Shown piece after piece: positions 15,076 to 23,530 of a stretch of 28,755 bases of DNA (within the stretch, counting starts at the first letter, position 1; each line of letters opens with the position of its first letter). The DNA is from Candidatus Neomicrothrix sp. UBA7884 (lineage in GTDB: Bacteria > Actinomycetota > Acidimicrobiia > Acidimicrobiales > MedAcidi-G1). The stretch covers positions 5,801 to 34,555 of the forward strand of contig DLRQ01000022.1 in assembly GCA_002501135.1 (NCBI GenBank), in the 5' to 3' direction. A program made the translations under genes and the position numbers. Below the pieces are notes generated by a model. The model was not told the DNA's origin and searched no databases. It saw only the letters and a list, made by a program, of their open reading frames with translations.

Positions 15076-16515
15076 ATGCTGTTATCCGCGCTGTTGGCGG
15101 CCACCGAACAATCCGCCTCGACACTGCCGGCGACAGGCGGCGACCCAGACATCGGGCGAGTCGTCCACGACTCCCGCATGGTCACATCCGACGATCTCTT
15201 CTGCTGCATTACCGGCCACAACAGCGACGGCCACGCATACGCCCGTGAGGCCGTAGAGGCGGGAGCCGTAGCCGTGCTTGCGGAGCGGACCCTCGACCTC
15301 GCCGTTCCGGTGCTCGTCGCTCCCTCCGTCCGCCGCCTGATGCCGCTGCTGGCCTCACAGGTCTCAGGGGTGCCTTCGCAACAGCTCGACGTCATCGGTG
15401 TGACGGGAACTAACGGCAAGACCAGCGTCGTGCACCTTCTGGCAGCAGTTCTCGAACACGCAGGTCGCCGACCGGCCACAATCGGAACTCTCACAGGAAC
15501 CCTCACAACGCCCGAGGCGCCTGACCTTCAGGAACAGCTTGCCGCCTGGGTTGGCGAGGGGCGCAGCGAGGTGGTCATGGAGGTTTCATCTCACGCTCTG
15601 GACCAGCACCGTGTCGATGGAACCCGTTTCTCGGCCGCGGCCTTCACGAACCTGTCACGGGACCACCTCGACCATCACCACACGATGGAGTCGTACGCCG
15701 CAGCAAAGGAGCGCCTCTTCTCCCGCTCATTTACCGATAGGGCCGTGGTCGTGGTGGACAGCGAGCATGGAAAGAGGGTGGCCGACAGGGCACTCGAGGC
15801 GGGCCTGGAAGTTGTTGAGGTGTCCGTGGCCGAAATCGACCGGACGGTTCACCTCAACCGGGTTGCATTCTGCTGGAGGGGCCTTGACGTGAAGGTTCCC
15901 ATCGGTGGCGACTTTACGGTCGCCAACTCCGTCGTTGCCGCTGAGTTGGCGCTTCTGTCCGGAGTTGAACCAACCGTCATCGTCGACGCGCTTGCCGGCG
16001 TTGCTCCGATTCCGGGGAGGTTCGAACCGCTCGAGGTAGAGGGCGGGGCCACCGTAATCGTCGACTATGCACACTCGCCCGATTCGCTCACCCAGTTGCT
16101 CACCTCAGCCCGTGGGGTGTCCGGCGGTGGCCGGGTCATCTCGGTGTTCGGGTGTGGTGGAGAACGTGACGCCGGCAAGCGTCCCGAGATGGGGAGGGCA
16201 GCCCATGAGGGTGCAGATCTGGTCGTGGTCACCTCGGACAACCCGAGGGGTGAACCACCCGAGGGGGTAATTGCGGACATTCTTACGGGTATGGCTGAAC
16301 CACCCGCGCACGCAATCGTGGACAGACGCAGGGCAATCGGCGCCGCCCTGGCGCTGGCGCGCCCCGGCGACGTGGTCGTGGTCTCCGGAAAGGGACACGA
16401 GGAAGTCCAGGTGTCTGGCGGTGAAAGTCGTCCATTCGACGATCGGGTCGTTGTCCGGGAAGAGGCCGCCAAGCTTGCTCGCACCCGAGGCGCCTCAGCG
16501 GGGAGCGACTCATGA
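15076..16515 (+). CDS. murE: UDP-MurNAc-tripeptide synthetase (meso-DAP type)
   Basis: Adds the third residue to UDP-MurNAc-L-Ala-D-Glu in the cytoplasm. The 479 residues show the N-terminal UDP-binding part (HDSRMVTSDDLF), ATP loop GTNGKT (111-116), EVSSHALDQHRV (169-180), TNLSRDHLDHHHTMESY (191-207), the carbamylated-lysine position Lys211 (YAAAKERLF), VDYAHSPDSL (329-338) and TSDNPRGEPP with DNPR at 388-391. DNPR is the family marker for meso-diaminopimelate rather than lysine. The length fits MurE alone; no MurF part is fused. ATG at 15076 lies one base after the ftsI stop. Its stop overlaps mraY directly (ATGA), leaving no murF between them. Confidence 0.96.
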   Translation: MLLSALLAATEQSASTLPATGGDPDIGRVVHDSRMVTSDDLFCCITGHNSDGHAYAREAVEAGAVAVLAERTLDLAVPVLVAPSVRRLMPLLASQVSGVPSQQLDVIGVTGTNGKTSVVHLLAAVLEHAGRRPATIGTLTGTLTTPEAPDLQEQLAAWVGEGRSEVVMEVSSHALDQHRVDGTRFSAAAFTNLSRDHLDHHHTMESYAAAKERLFSRSFTDRAVVVVDSEHGKRVADRALEAGLEVVEVSVAEIDRTVHLNRVAFCWRGLDVKVPIGGDFTVANSVVAAELALLSGVEPTVIVDALAGVAPIPGRFEPLEVEGGATVIVDYAHSPDSLTQLLTSARGVSGGGRVISVFGCGGERDAGKRPEMGRAAHEGADLVVVTSDNPRGEPPEGVIADILTGMAEPPAHAIVDRRRAIGAALALARPGDVVVVSGKGHEEVQVSGGESRPFDDRVVVREEAAKLARTRGASAGSDS

Positions 16516-17567
16516 TCAGGGTCCTCATAGCCGCAGCAGTGGCGATGGCCGTGTCCCTTATCGGAACGCACTTCCTGATCAGGTCCCTGACCCACTACCG
16601 CATCGGTCAGCCCATTCGCGACGACGGCCCCGAGGGGCACAACACCAAGGCCGGAACACCCACCATGGGAGGCCTGGCCATCGTCTCAGGCGCCGTTCTG
16701 GGTTACATCGTCAGCGACTTCTACAACGGGATCTACACGATGTCAGGCATCTTCGTGATGCTGGCAATAGTCGGCGGCGGTGCCGTTGGTCTGCTCGACG
16801 ACTGGATCAAGGTCGTGAGGGAACGAAACCTGGGACTGAGCAAGCGGGCCAAGATGTTTGGCCTCCTCGCCGTCGGCCTCACCTTTGCGATCCTGATGGT
16901 CGAGCACACGCCGACCCATTCAGTCATATCCTTCGCCCGCTTCAGTCAGCCCGGCATCCGTATCGGAAGCGTCCTCTGGGTGATCTGGGCGGTACTCCTG
17001 ATAGTCGGATCATCGAATGCCGTGAACCTCACCGACGGTCTTGACGGCCTTGCGGCCGGTGCGGGCGTGTTCACCTTCGGGGCGTTCACGGTTGTCGCCT
17101 TCTGGCAGTTCCGCCTACCCGAGATCTACGAGGTCCGGCATGCACTTGACCTCGCCGTGGTCGCAGCAGCAATGGCCGGTGGATGCCTCGGCTTCCTATG
17201 GTGGAATGCCGCTCCAGCACGGATATTCATGGGCGATACCGGTTCTCTGGCGATCGGCAGCGGCCTGGCGGCACTGGCCCTGGCGACCAGCACGACACTG
17301 CTGTTGCCGATCATCGCAGGCCTATTCGTGTTCGAGACCATCTCGGTGGTGATCCAGGTCATCGGTTACCGCATGTTCGGCGGCAGGCGCGTATTCCGCA
17401 TGGCTCCGGTCCACCACCACTTCGAGCTGAAAGGCTGGCCTGAGACAACCGTCATCGTCCGCTTCTGGATCCTGTCAGGCATGTGCACCGCAGCAGGCCT
17501 GGGACTCTTCTACGCCGACTCGATCAATGCCGGCCTTGTTGACGTGCTCGGTGTGTCCAGGCCGTGA
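16512..17567 (+). CDS. mraY: Phospho-MurNAc-pentapeptide-transferase
   Basis: Integral membrane enzyme making lipid I from UDP-MurNAc-pentapeptide and undecaprenyl phosphate. The 351 residues form about ten hydrophobic helices. Key residues: the Asp pair in LLDDWIKV (Asp96, Asp97), NLTDGLDGL (Asp175, Asp178), FMGDTGSLAIG (Asp242) and MAPVHHHFELKGW with the histidines at 301-303. GTPTMGGLAI near 48-57 is also typical. The ATG overlaps the murE stop and the stop overlaps murD (GTGA), so the gene is translated as part of a coupled chain. Confidence 0.97.
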   Translation: MIRVLIAAAVAMAVSLIGTHFLIRSLTHYRIGQPIRDDGPEGHNTKAGTPTMGGLAIVSGAVLGYIVSDFYNGIYTMSGIFVMLAIVGGGAVGLLDDWIKVVRERNLGLSKRAKMFGLLAVGLTFAILMVEHTPTHSVISFARFSQPGIRIGSVLWVIWAVLLIVGSSNAVNLTDGLDGLAAGAGVFTFGAFTVVAFWQFRLPEIYEVRHALDLAVVAAAMAGGCLGFLWWNAAPARIFMGDTGSLAIGSGLAALALATSTTLLLPIIAGLFVFETISVVIQVIGYRMFGGRRVFRMAPVHHHFELKGWPETTVIVRFWILSGMCTAAGLGLFYADSINAGLVDVLGVSRP

Positions 17568-18868
17568 AATCCACCGTGCTGGTCCTGGGCTTGGGTGTGA
17601 CAGGTCGGGCGTCTGCGAGAGCCCTACGGGCACGCGGTCACAACGTGCTCGCCGTTGATGACCACCCCGATACCACAACACAGAACTATGCGAAGCGCAT
17701 TGGGGTGGAACTGGTTGTAGCGCCTCGGCCTTCTGACTGGAGCCACCTGCTTACCGGATGCACCGAGGCCGTGATCAGCCCCGGGATCCCAGATGGACAC
17801 CCGATTTTCGCAGCGGCCGGCGCCGCAGGCTTCCCGCTCCTCGACGAATACGACCTGGCGTCCCGGTGGGATGATCGGCGGCGCTGTGCTGTCACTGGAA
17901 CCAACGGCAAGACCACCGTTGTCACCCTGATCGTCGCAATGTTGGAACATGCCGGAGTTCACGCGGCGGCGGTGGCAAACACCGAAACCCCGATGGTCGC
18001 CGCAATCGATGACGCTGAGACCCAGGTCTTTGTCGTCGAGGCGTCATCTTTCAGATTGGCCCATGTACGCCGCTTCTCAGCCTCACCGTCTGCCTGGCTC
18101 AACTTCAGCCCCGACCACCTTGATGTCCATGCAGATCTGGAGTCATACGAGGCCGCCAAGGCACGGATCTGGGAGGGCGTCGACAGCGCTGCCGATGCGG
18201 TGGCGAACCTGGCAGATCCAGTGGTCGCCGCCCACGCCCCCGCAGGGGCGACCGGTTTTGGTCGATCCGATTCCTTTTGTCAGATCCACGGTGGCCGGCT
18301 GCTACATGGCGACAATGAGGTGATCGACGTTTCCTCAATGCCGAGACGCCTTCCCCACGACCTTCTCAACGCCCAGGCCGCCACGGCGGTAGCCGTTCGC
18401 TCCGGTGCCGACCTTGACTCGTGTGCGGCCGTGCTCACCGACTTCAGGGGTCTGGCCCACCGAATGAACCTGATAGCCGAGCACGACGGGATTCGCTACG
18501 TCGACGACAGCAAGGCGACCACCCCCCACGCAACCCTTGTCGCGCTGGCAGGGCTACCGGGATCGGTTCTGATCGCCGGTGGCCGCAACAAGGGACTCGA
18601 TCTGTCGGTCCTCGGTGAGGCAAACCCCCGCTGCGTGGTTGCCATTGGTGAGGCGGCCAGCGAGATCGAGGAAGCATTCGAAGGTCGCGTTCCGCTACAG
18701 GTGGCCGACTCCATGGCAAGAGCTGTGGAAATAGCAGGAGAGTGCGCAGCCGGTGGTGGAACCGTGCTTCTGTCACCCGGGTGCACATCGTTTGACTGGT
18801 ACGGCTCGTATTCGGAACGGGGCCTCGACTTTGCAAAGGCCGTCGCAGCAATGGAGGCAGGCCGGTGA
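17564..18868 (+). CDS. murD: UDP-MurNAc-L-alanine:D-glutamate ligase
   Basis: Adds D-glutamate to UDP-MurNAc-L-Ala. The 434-residue protein has VLGLGVTGRASARAL (7-21) for UDP binding, ATP loop GTNGKTT (112-118), VEASSFRLAHVRRF, NFSPDHLDVHADLESY with carbamylated Lys199 (YEAAKARIW), and YVDDSKATTPHAT. Two stretches differ from the usual MurD wording: the GNIGxP loop reads ANTETP (138-143), and the C-terminal SPACASFD motif reads SPGCTSFDWYGSYSERG. The fold and remaining motifs still point to MurD, as do length and place. GTG start overlaps the mraY stop; the stop overlaps ftsW (GTGA). Confidence 0.93.
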   Translation: MKSTVLVLGLGVTGRASARALRARGHNVLAVDDHPDTTTQNYAKRIGVELVVAPRPSDWSHLLTGCTEAVISPGIPDGHPIFAAAGAAGFPLLDEYDLASRWDDRRRCAVTGTNGKTTVVTLIVAMLEHAGVHAAAVANTETPMVAAIDDAETQVFVVEASSFRLAHVRRFSASPSAWLNFSPDHLDVHADLESYEAAKARIWEGVDSAADAVANLADPVVAAHAPAGATGFGRSDSFCQIHGGRLLHGDNEVIDVSSMPRRLPHDLLNAQAATAVAVRSGADLDSCAAVLTDFRGLAHRMNLIAEHDGIRYVDDSKATTPHATLVALAGLPGSVLIAGGRNKGLDLSVLGEANPRCVVAIGEAASEIEEAFEGRVPLQVADSMARAVEIAGECAAGGGTVLLSPGCTSFDWYGSYSERGLDFAKAVAAMEAGR

Positions 18869-20043
18869 GCGGCACCCGGATACCCGGCACGCAGGGAACG
18901 CGTTCAGGGAAGGCTACGGCGGAGAGCCGACAGGCCACCCGCCGGCCGCCGGGACGACGGTCGGCGCGGTTTGTGGTGCTCGGGGCGATGGCGATGCTGC
19001 TGGGCCTGTTGGGCGTCGTGATGGTCCTCTCGTCCTCGTCGGTAAACGATCTACGCACCTATGGCGATGCCTGGTACCACCTGAAGCGACAGATCATCTG
19101 GTTCGCCATGGGTCTGTTCGCTCTGGCCATGATGATGCGCATCGACTACCGGCGCCTCCGCGTGCTGTCCCAGCCGGTGATCATCGTGGCGGTGGGCCTG
19201 TTGGTCATGGTCCTCATTCCGGGTGTCGGAATCAGCGCGAATGGCTCTGCCCGCTGGATCGCCGTCGGGCCCATCACCTTCCAACCCTCTGAGGTCGCCA
19301 AGCTGGGTGTTCTCTTCTACTGCGCCGACCTGCTCTCACGACCCGGTCGTCCCAGCGATCAGCTGAGACTCACCCTTCGACCTGTGCTGATGGTGACCGC
19401 CACGATCGGCGTTCTACTGATGCTCGAACCCGACCTGGGCACCGTGGTCATTGTTCTGGCCATCGTGAGTTCCCTGTTGTTCTTCTCAGGGACCCGTCTG
19501 GACGTCCTCGCAGGCCTGGGAGTGCTCGGAATCGGCGGCATTGCAGGGCTGAGCCTCAGCGCCCCCTACCGCAGGCAGCGGCTTCTCGGAATGCTCGACC
19601 CCTGGAACGATCCGTTGAATACCGGATGGCAGACAATCCAGGCTGGCGTCGCAGTCTCGAGCGGTGGAATCAGCGGGATCGGCCTAGGAGCGAGCCGTGC
19701 CAAGTGGGGCTTTCTCCCATATGCCCACACCGATTTCATCTTTGCGATTGTTGCCGAGGAGTGGGGCCTCGTCGGAGCCGCAATCGTAATTCTGGCTTTC
19801 CTCGTGATCGGTCTCGTGGGTCTCTCGACGGCGCTGAAGGCTCCGGATGCGTTCGGTCAGTTGTTGGCGGCCGGGGTGACCTGCTGGATCCTTGTCCAGG
19901 CGTTTGTGAACATTGGCGCGGTGCTGGGCGTGGTACCCATCACAGGACTGCCGCTTCCCTTTGTCTCCTTCGGGGGGAGTGCCCTCGTAGTGACGATGGC
20001 TGCATACGGCATCCTCCTGAACATCGCACGACAGGCCTCGTGA
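18865..20043 (+). CDS. ftsW: Septal peptidoglycan glycosyltransferase FtsW
   Basis: SEDS-family polymerase that extends glycan strands from lipid II at the septum with FtsI. The 392 residues begin with a basic tail of about 33 residues, then about ten TM helices. Typical motifs: NGSARWIAVGPITFQPSEVAKL (126 onward), LEPDLGT (187-193), and AHTDFIFAIVAEEWG with Asp290, the position of the catalytic aspartate in the family; the end has NIGAVLGVVPITGLPLPFVS and a FGGSALV stretch. RodA is the close paralogue; placement between murD and murG identifies it as FtsW. GTG start, GTGA overlaps at both ends. Confidence 0.95.
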   Translation: MSGTRIPGTQGTRSGKATAESRQATRRPPGRRSARFVVLGAMAMLLGLLGVVMVLSSSSVNDLRTYGDAWYHLKRQIIWFAMGLFALAMMMRIDYRRLRVLSQPVIIVAVGLLVMVLIPGVGISANGSARWIAVGPITFQPSEVAKLGVLFYCADLLSRPGRPSDQLRLTLRPVLMVTATIGVLLMLEPDLGTVVIVLAIVSSLLFFSGTRLDVLAGLGVLGIGGIAGLSLSAPYRRQRLLGMLDPWNDPLNTGWQTIQAGVAVSSGGISGIGLGASRAKWGFLPYAHTDFIFAIVAEEWGLVGAAIVILAFLVIGLVGLSTALKAPDAFGQLLAAGVTCWILVQAFVNIGAVLGVVPITGLPLPFVSFGGSALVVTMAAYGILLNIARQAS

Positions 20044-21221
20044 CAAGCCGAGGCCGGGTTTCTGACGGTGTTACCGTTGCTCCGCGTAGGGGTGGTGTCG
20101 TGATCGCCGGCGGAGGGACAGCAGGTCATGTGCTGCCCGGGTTGGCCGTCGCTCATGCGCTTGTAGAGCGGTCGATTGTGCCAGGTCCGGAGTTCGTTCA
20201 TCTGGTGGGTAGCCGTCGGGGCATCGAGACGAGCTTGGTTCCCGAGGCGGGCTTCGGCCTGACCGTGCTGCCGGGACGTGGAATACAGCGTCGCCTCACC
20301 CCGGCCAACCTGTTGTCGATGTCCGGGCTTGTGGCCGCCCTCTTGAGAGCCCTCTACCTGCTTATCAGGCACCGACCATCGGTGGTCCTGGCGACCGGTG
20401 GTTATGCGAGCATTCCGTGTGGCCTTGCAGCAGCGCTGCTCCGAATACCATTGCTCGTGGCCGAGCAGAACGCTGTTGCCGGTGAGGCCAACAGGCTGCT
20501 GGGCCGCTTTGCCGTGGCGGCAGTAGTGGCCTTCCCGGACACCGGACTCAGACGCGAGGTACTCGCAGGCAACCCTGTGCGCCGTGCGGTCCGGGATCTC
20601 GCAGCCGCGGATTCGCGCCAGTCGGAGCGTGGCCGAATGGGGATGGACGCGACGCCCCTGCTCGTCGCATTTGGTGGCTCTCTGGGGGCAAGGCGTATCA
20701 ACGCTGCTGTTGTCGACATGGTTGAGGGCTGGACAGGTGGGGCCATGGTGCTCCACCACGTGGTCGGCCGTCGGGACTGGCCGGATCATGTCGCCAACCC
20801 TCCCGCTGTCACCCATCAGGTCGACTACCGACCTGTGGAATACGACAGAAATCTGCCAGCGCTTCTTGCAGCCGCCGACCTAGTCATCTGCCGGGCCGGG
20901 GCCACCACAGTGGCTGAACTGACCGTGATAGGTCGACCCGCTGTTCTTGTCCCGTTGCCCGGTGCGCCGAGAGACCATCAGAGGCTAAATGCGGAGAGCC
21001 TGGTGGCGGCTGGAGCCGCGGTTCTGGTAACCGACGCCGAACTGGATGGAAGCAGGCTGACAGCCGAGGTGCTGAGTCTGCTGGGCGACCCCTTCATCCT
21101 CAAGGAGATGGGTGAGAAGTCGCGCTCGATTGGCCGCGCTGATGCGGCCGATCTGGTTGCTGACCTGGTCGGGAGGGTCGCGGTCGGTGAGCCTGTTGCG
21201 CAGGAGCACGATCGTGTCTGA
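20040..21221 (+). CDS. murG: UDP-GlcNAc:lipid I GlcNAc transferase MurG
   Basis: Adds GlcNAc to lipid I on the inner membrane face to form lipid II. The 393 residues have the acceptor-side loop GGGTAGHVLPGLAVA (24-38), ATGGYASIPCGLAA, AEQNAVAGEANRLL, GNPVR, FGGSLGARRIN and the donor-side RAGATTVAELTVIGRPAVLVPLPGA region with DHQRLNAE. The frame stays open far upstream inside ftsW, but the GTG at 20040 overlaps the ftsW stop (GTGA) and gives the normal family N-terminus after a short leader of about 18 residues. The stop overlaps the murC start by eight bases. Confidence 0.95.
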   Translation: MTSRGRVSDGVTVAPRRGGVVIAGGGTAGHVLPGLAVAHALVERSIVPGPEFVHLVGSRRGIETSLVPEAGFGLTVLPGRGIQRRLTPANLLSMSGLVAALLRALYLLIRHRPSVVLATGGYASIPCGLAAALLRIPLLVAEQNAVAGEANRLLGRFAVAAVVAFPDTGLRREVLAGNPVRRAVRDLAAADSRQSERGRMGMDATPLLVAFGGSLGARRINAAVVDMVEGWTGGAMVLHHVVGRRDWPDHVANPPAVTHQVDYRPVEYDRNLPALLAAADLVICRAGATTVAELTVIGRPAVLVPLPGAPRDHQRLNAESLVAAGAAVLVTDAELDGSRLTAEVLSLLGDPFILKEMGEKSRSIGRADAADLVADLVGRVAVGEPVAQEHDRV

Positions 21222-22605
21222 GCTGGTGCCCGTGATTACGGACCCATGTAGGATCCACGTGGTCGGTGTCGGCGGAGCTGGAATGAGTGCCATAGCCGAG
21301 GTCCTGGCCTCAATGGGTCACACCGTTACCGGGTCCGACCTGAAGGCATCGGCTGGCCTCGATCGTCTGTCTGCCCTGGGCGTAGTTGTCACCGTCGGAC
21401 ACGACGCACGCAATATTGCAGGCGCCGACCTGGTGACACGCTCAACCGCCGTCCCTGACCGAAATCCGGAGTGCGTGGCTGCCACAGAGGCAGGTATTCC
21501 GGTTGTGAGCAGGGCCGGAGTACTGGCGGCAATCTGTGCTGAGCGCGATGCCATTGCTGTGGCTGGTACCCACGGCAAGACCACTACAACTTCGATGCTG
21601 GCCCTGGTCCTACGCGAGGCCGGCCTGAAGCCGTCGTTCATCATCGGGGGCGACGTGAACGAGATCGGTACCGGGGCAGCATGGGACTCCGGTCGTCTGT
21701 TTGTCGTAGAGGCCGACGAGAGCGACGGTTCGTTCCTAATGCTTCCCCGGAAATACGGCGTGGTTACGAACCTTGAACCCGACCATCTGGAACACCACGG
21801 CGGCTATGCGAAGTTGAAAATAGCGTTCCACCGGTTCGTGTCGGAGACCGACGGGCCGGTACTGGTCGGGGTTGACGACGAGGGCGGCAGAGGCCTGGCT
21901 GCCGAAGCTGACACCCTCAGCATCGGAGCCGACGCACGTGCCGACTGGCAGATCCAGAACCTGGAGGAGTCGTGGGAGGGCGTTCGCTTTGCTCTCCGGG
22001 GCCCCGACGGAGGAACTCTGCCAGTCGAGTTGCCCCTGCCCGGCGCGCACAACGCCAGGAATGCAGCGGTTGCCGCCGCCGTGGGAGTAATGGCCGGTGC
22101 CGATCCGGTGTCAGTGTCCCATGCGCTCGCCAGGTTCGGCGGCGTTGCGCGACGTTTTGAACAAAGGGGCCGGACTGCAGGCGTTGTATTCGTCGACGAC
22201 TACGCACATCTGCCCACCGAGGTGGAAGCCACCATCCGGGCAGCAGGGAGCGGTACATGGAACCGTCTTGTGGCGGTGTTCCAGCCCCATCGATACAGCC
22301 GCACCGAGAAACTCTGGCAGGGATTCTCCGGGGTGTTCGACGGAGCCGACATCCTCTACATGACCGACGTCTACCCTGCCGGAGAGCGCCCCCGGACAGG
22401 AGTCTCGGGCCGGCTCATCGTGGACGCAATCAGAGATGCACATCCCGACCAGGACGTTCGCTACGTCGTTCGTCGGGAGGAACTCGTCGTGCAGCTTGCC
22501 GATGAGTTGGAGGCAGGCGACCTCTGTCTCACAATGGGCGCCGGGGACCTCACCTCCGTTCCTGATGAGGTTCGTGCGATGCTGGAGGCCCGAGACCGTG
22601 GCTGA
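21214..22605 (+). CDS. murC: UDP-MurNAc:L-alanine ligase
   Basis: Adds L-alanine, the first stem-peptide residue. The 463-residue protein has HVVGVGGAGMSAIAEVL (15-31), ATP loop GTHGKTT (118-124), VVEADESDGSFL, VTNLEPDHLEHHGGY, GAHNARNA and FQPHRYSRTE. The motif normally reading DDYxHHPTE is DDYAHLPTE here (328-336), with leucine replacing the second histidine. The start chosen is GTG at 21214, with CAGGAG seven bases upstream; it overlaps murG by eight bases (GTGTCTGA). The longer upstream frame lies inside murG and has no family sequence. The stop likewise overlaps murB by eight bases. Confidence 0.95.
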   Translation: MSELVPVITDPCRIHVVGVGGAGMSAIAEVLASMGHTVTGSDLKASAGLDRLSALGVVVTVGHDARNIAGADLVTRSTAVPDRNPECVAATEAGIPVVSRAGVLAAICAERDAIAVAGTHGKTTTTSMLALVLREAGLKPSFIIGGDVNEIGTGAAWDSGRLFVVEADESDGSFLMLPRKYGVVTNLEPDHLEHHGGYAKLKIAFHRFVSETDGPVLVGVDDEGGRGLAAEADTLSIGADARADWQIQNLEESWEGVRFALRGPDGGTLPVELPLPGAHNARNAAVAAAVGVMAGADPVSVSHALARFGGVARRFEQRGRTAGVVFVDDYAHLPTEVEATIRAAGSGTWNRLVAVFQPHRYSRTEKLWQGFSGVFDGADILYMTDVYPAGERPRTGVSGRLIVDAIRDAHPDQDVRYVVRREELVVQLADELEAGDLCLTMGAGDLTSVPDEVRAMLEARDRG

Positions 22606-23530
22606 CGCGCATGGCATCAACCTTGTCAGGCAGCGCCTCGAGGACGCCTCTCTGACATATGGCGTGAGGACCGGTCATGGGCTGGCCCAGCTAACCACCT
22701 ACCGGGTCGGCGGGCCGGCGGCGCTCTTCGTGTGCCCAGACGACGAAGCCGAGTTGATGGGAGTGGCTGCGGCCCTGGCTGGCACCGGAACACCGACCCT
22801 GATCGTTGGCCGGGGCTCAAACCTGCTTGTAGCCGACGCTGGGTTCGATGGCCTTGTCATCCAACTTGGCGCCGGTTTTGACAGGGCACGGGTTCATGGC
22901 AACCGCCTGACAGCCGGGGGAGCTGCAAGCCTGCCGGTCGTTGCACGCTTCTCTGTGGCAGAGGGCCTGAAGGGCTTTGAGTGGGCTGTGGGAGTACCCG
23001 GCAGCATCGGAGGTGCGGTCCGCATGAATGCGGGCGGGCACGGTTCAGACATGGCTGCTGTCCTCGCAGAGGTGACCCTTCTGGATCTGGGGCAGGCGAC
23101 TACAACCACCGTGCCTGCCTCGCATCTGGATCTCGAATATCGGCGGTCCTCCGTTTCTGGTGGTCAGGTGGTCACTTCAGCAACTTTGAGCCTCGAGGCG
23201 GGGGAGAGGGTCGAGGGCGAGGGCCTCATTGCAGAGATCGTCCGCTGGAGGAGAGAGAACCAACCAGGTGGGCAGAATTCGGGCTCAGTGTTTGCCAACC
23301 CGCCAGGCGACTCGGCTGGTCGTCTCATCGAGCTGGCAGGTGCCAAGGGTCTCCGGGTGGGTAGCGCGGTGGTTTCTGAACGACACGCCAACTTCATTCA
23401 GGCTGATCAGGGTGGGTCGGCAGATGACATCTTCGCCCTGATGGCCGAGGTCAGGCGTCGGGTGGCTGAGGTTCACGGCGTCGACCTGCTTCCCGAGACC
23501 GTGGTGGTCGGATTCAGCGAGGGCCCGTGA
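22598..23530 (+). CDS. murB: UDP-N-acetylenolpyruvoylglucosamine reductase
   Basis: FAD enzyme that reduces UDP-GlcNAc-enolpyruvate to UDP-MurNAc with NADPH. The 310 residues show TTYRVGGPAALF (33-44), LIVGRGSNLLVADAGF (68-83), GVPGSIGGAVRMNAGGHG (132-149), LEYRRSS (179-185), the proton-donor serine in SGSVFANP (Ser230) and HGVDLLPETVVVG with Glu300. GTG at 22598 is nine bases after GGAGG and overlaps murC by eight bases (GTGGCTGA). The upstream open frame lies within murC. The stop overlaps ftsQ as GTGA. Confidence 0.96.
   Translation: MADAHGINLVRQRLEDASLTYGVRTGHGLAQLTTYRVGGPAALFVCPDDEAELMGVAAALAGTGTPTLIVGRGSNLLVADAGFDGLVIQLGAGFDRARVHGNRLTAGGAASLPVVARFSVAEGLKGFEWAVGVPGSIGGAVRMNAGGHGSDMAAVLAEVTLLDLGQATTTTVPASHLDLEYRRSSVSGGQVVTSATLSLEAGERVEGEGLIAEIVRWRRENQPGGQNSGSVFANPPGDSAGRLIELAGAKGLRVGSAVVSERHANFIQADQGGSADDIFALMAEVRRRVAEVHGVDLLPETVVVGFSEGP

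Noticed and set aside
15076..16515. MurE-MurF fusion that would explain the missing murF
   Set aside because: The protein has one ATP loop and 479 residues, the size of MurE alone.
19626..20039. Upstream extension of the murG frame
   Set aside because: It lies out of frame inside ftsW, has no MurG sequence, and a GTG at 20040 with the usual GTGA overlap gives the family start.
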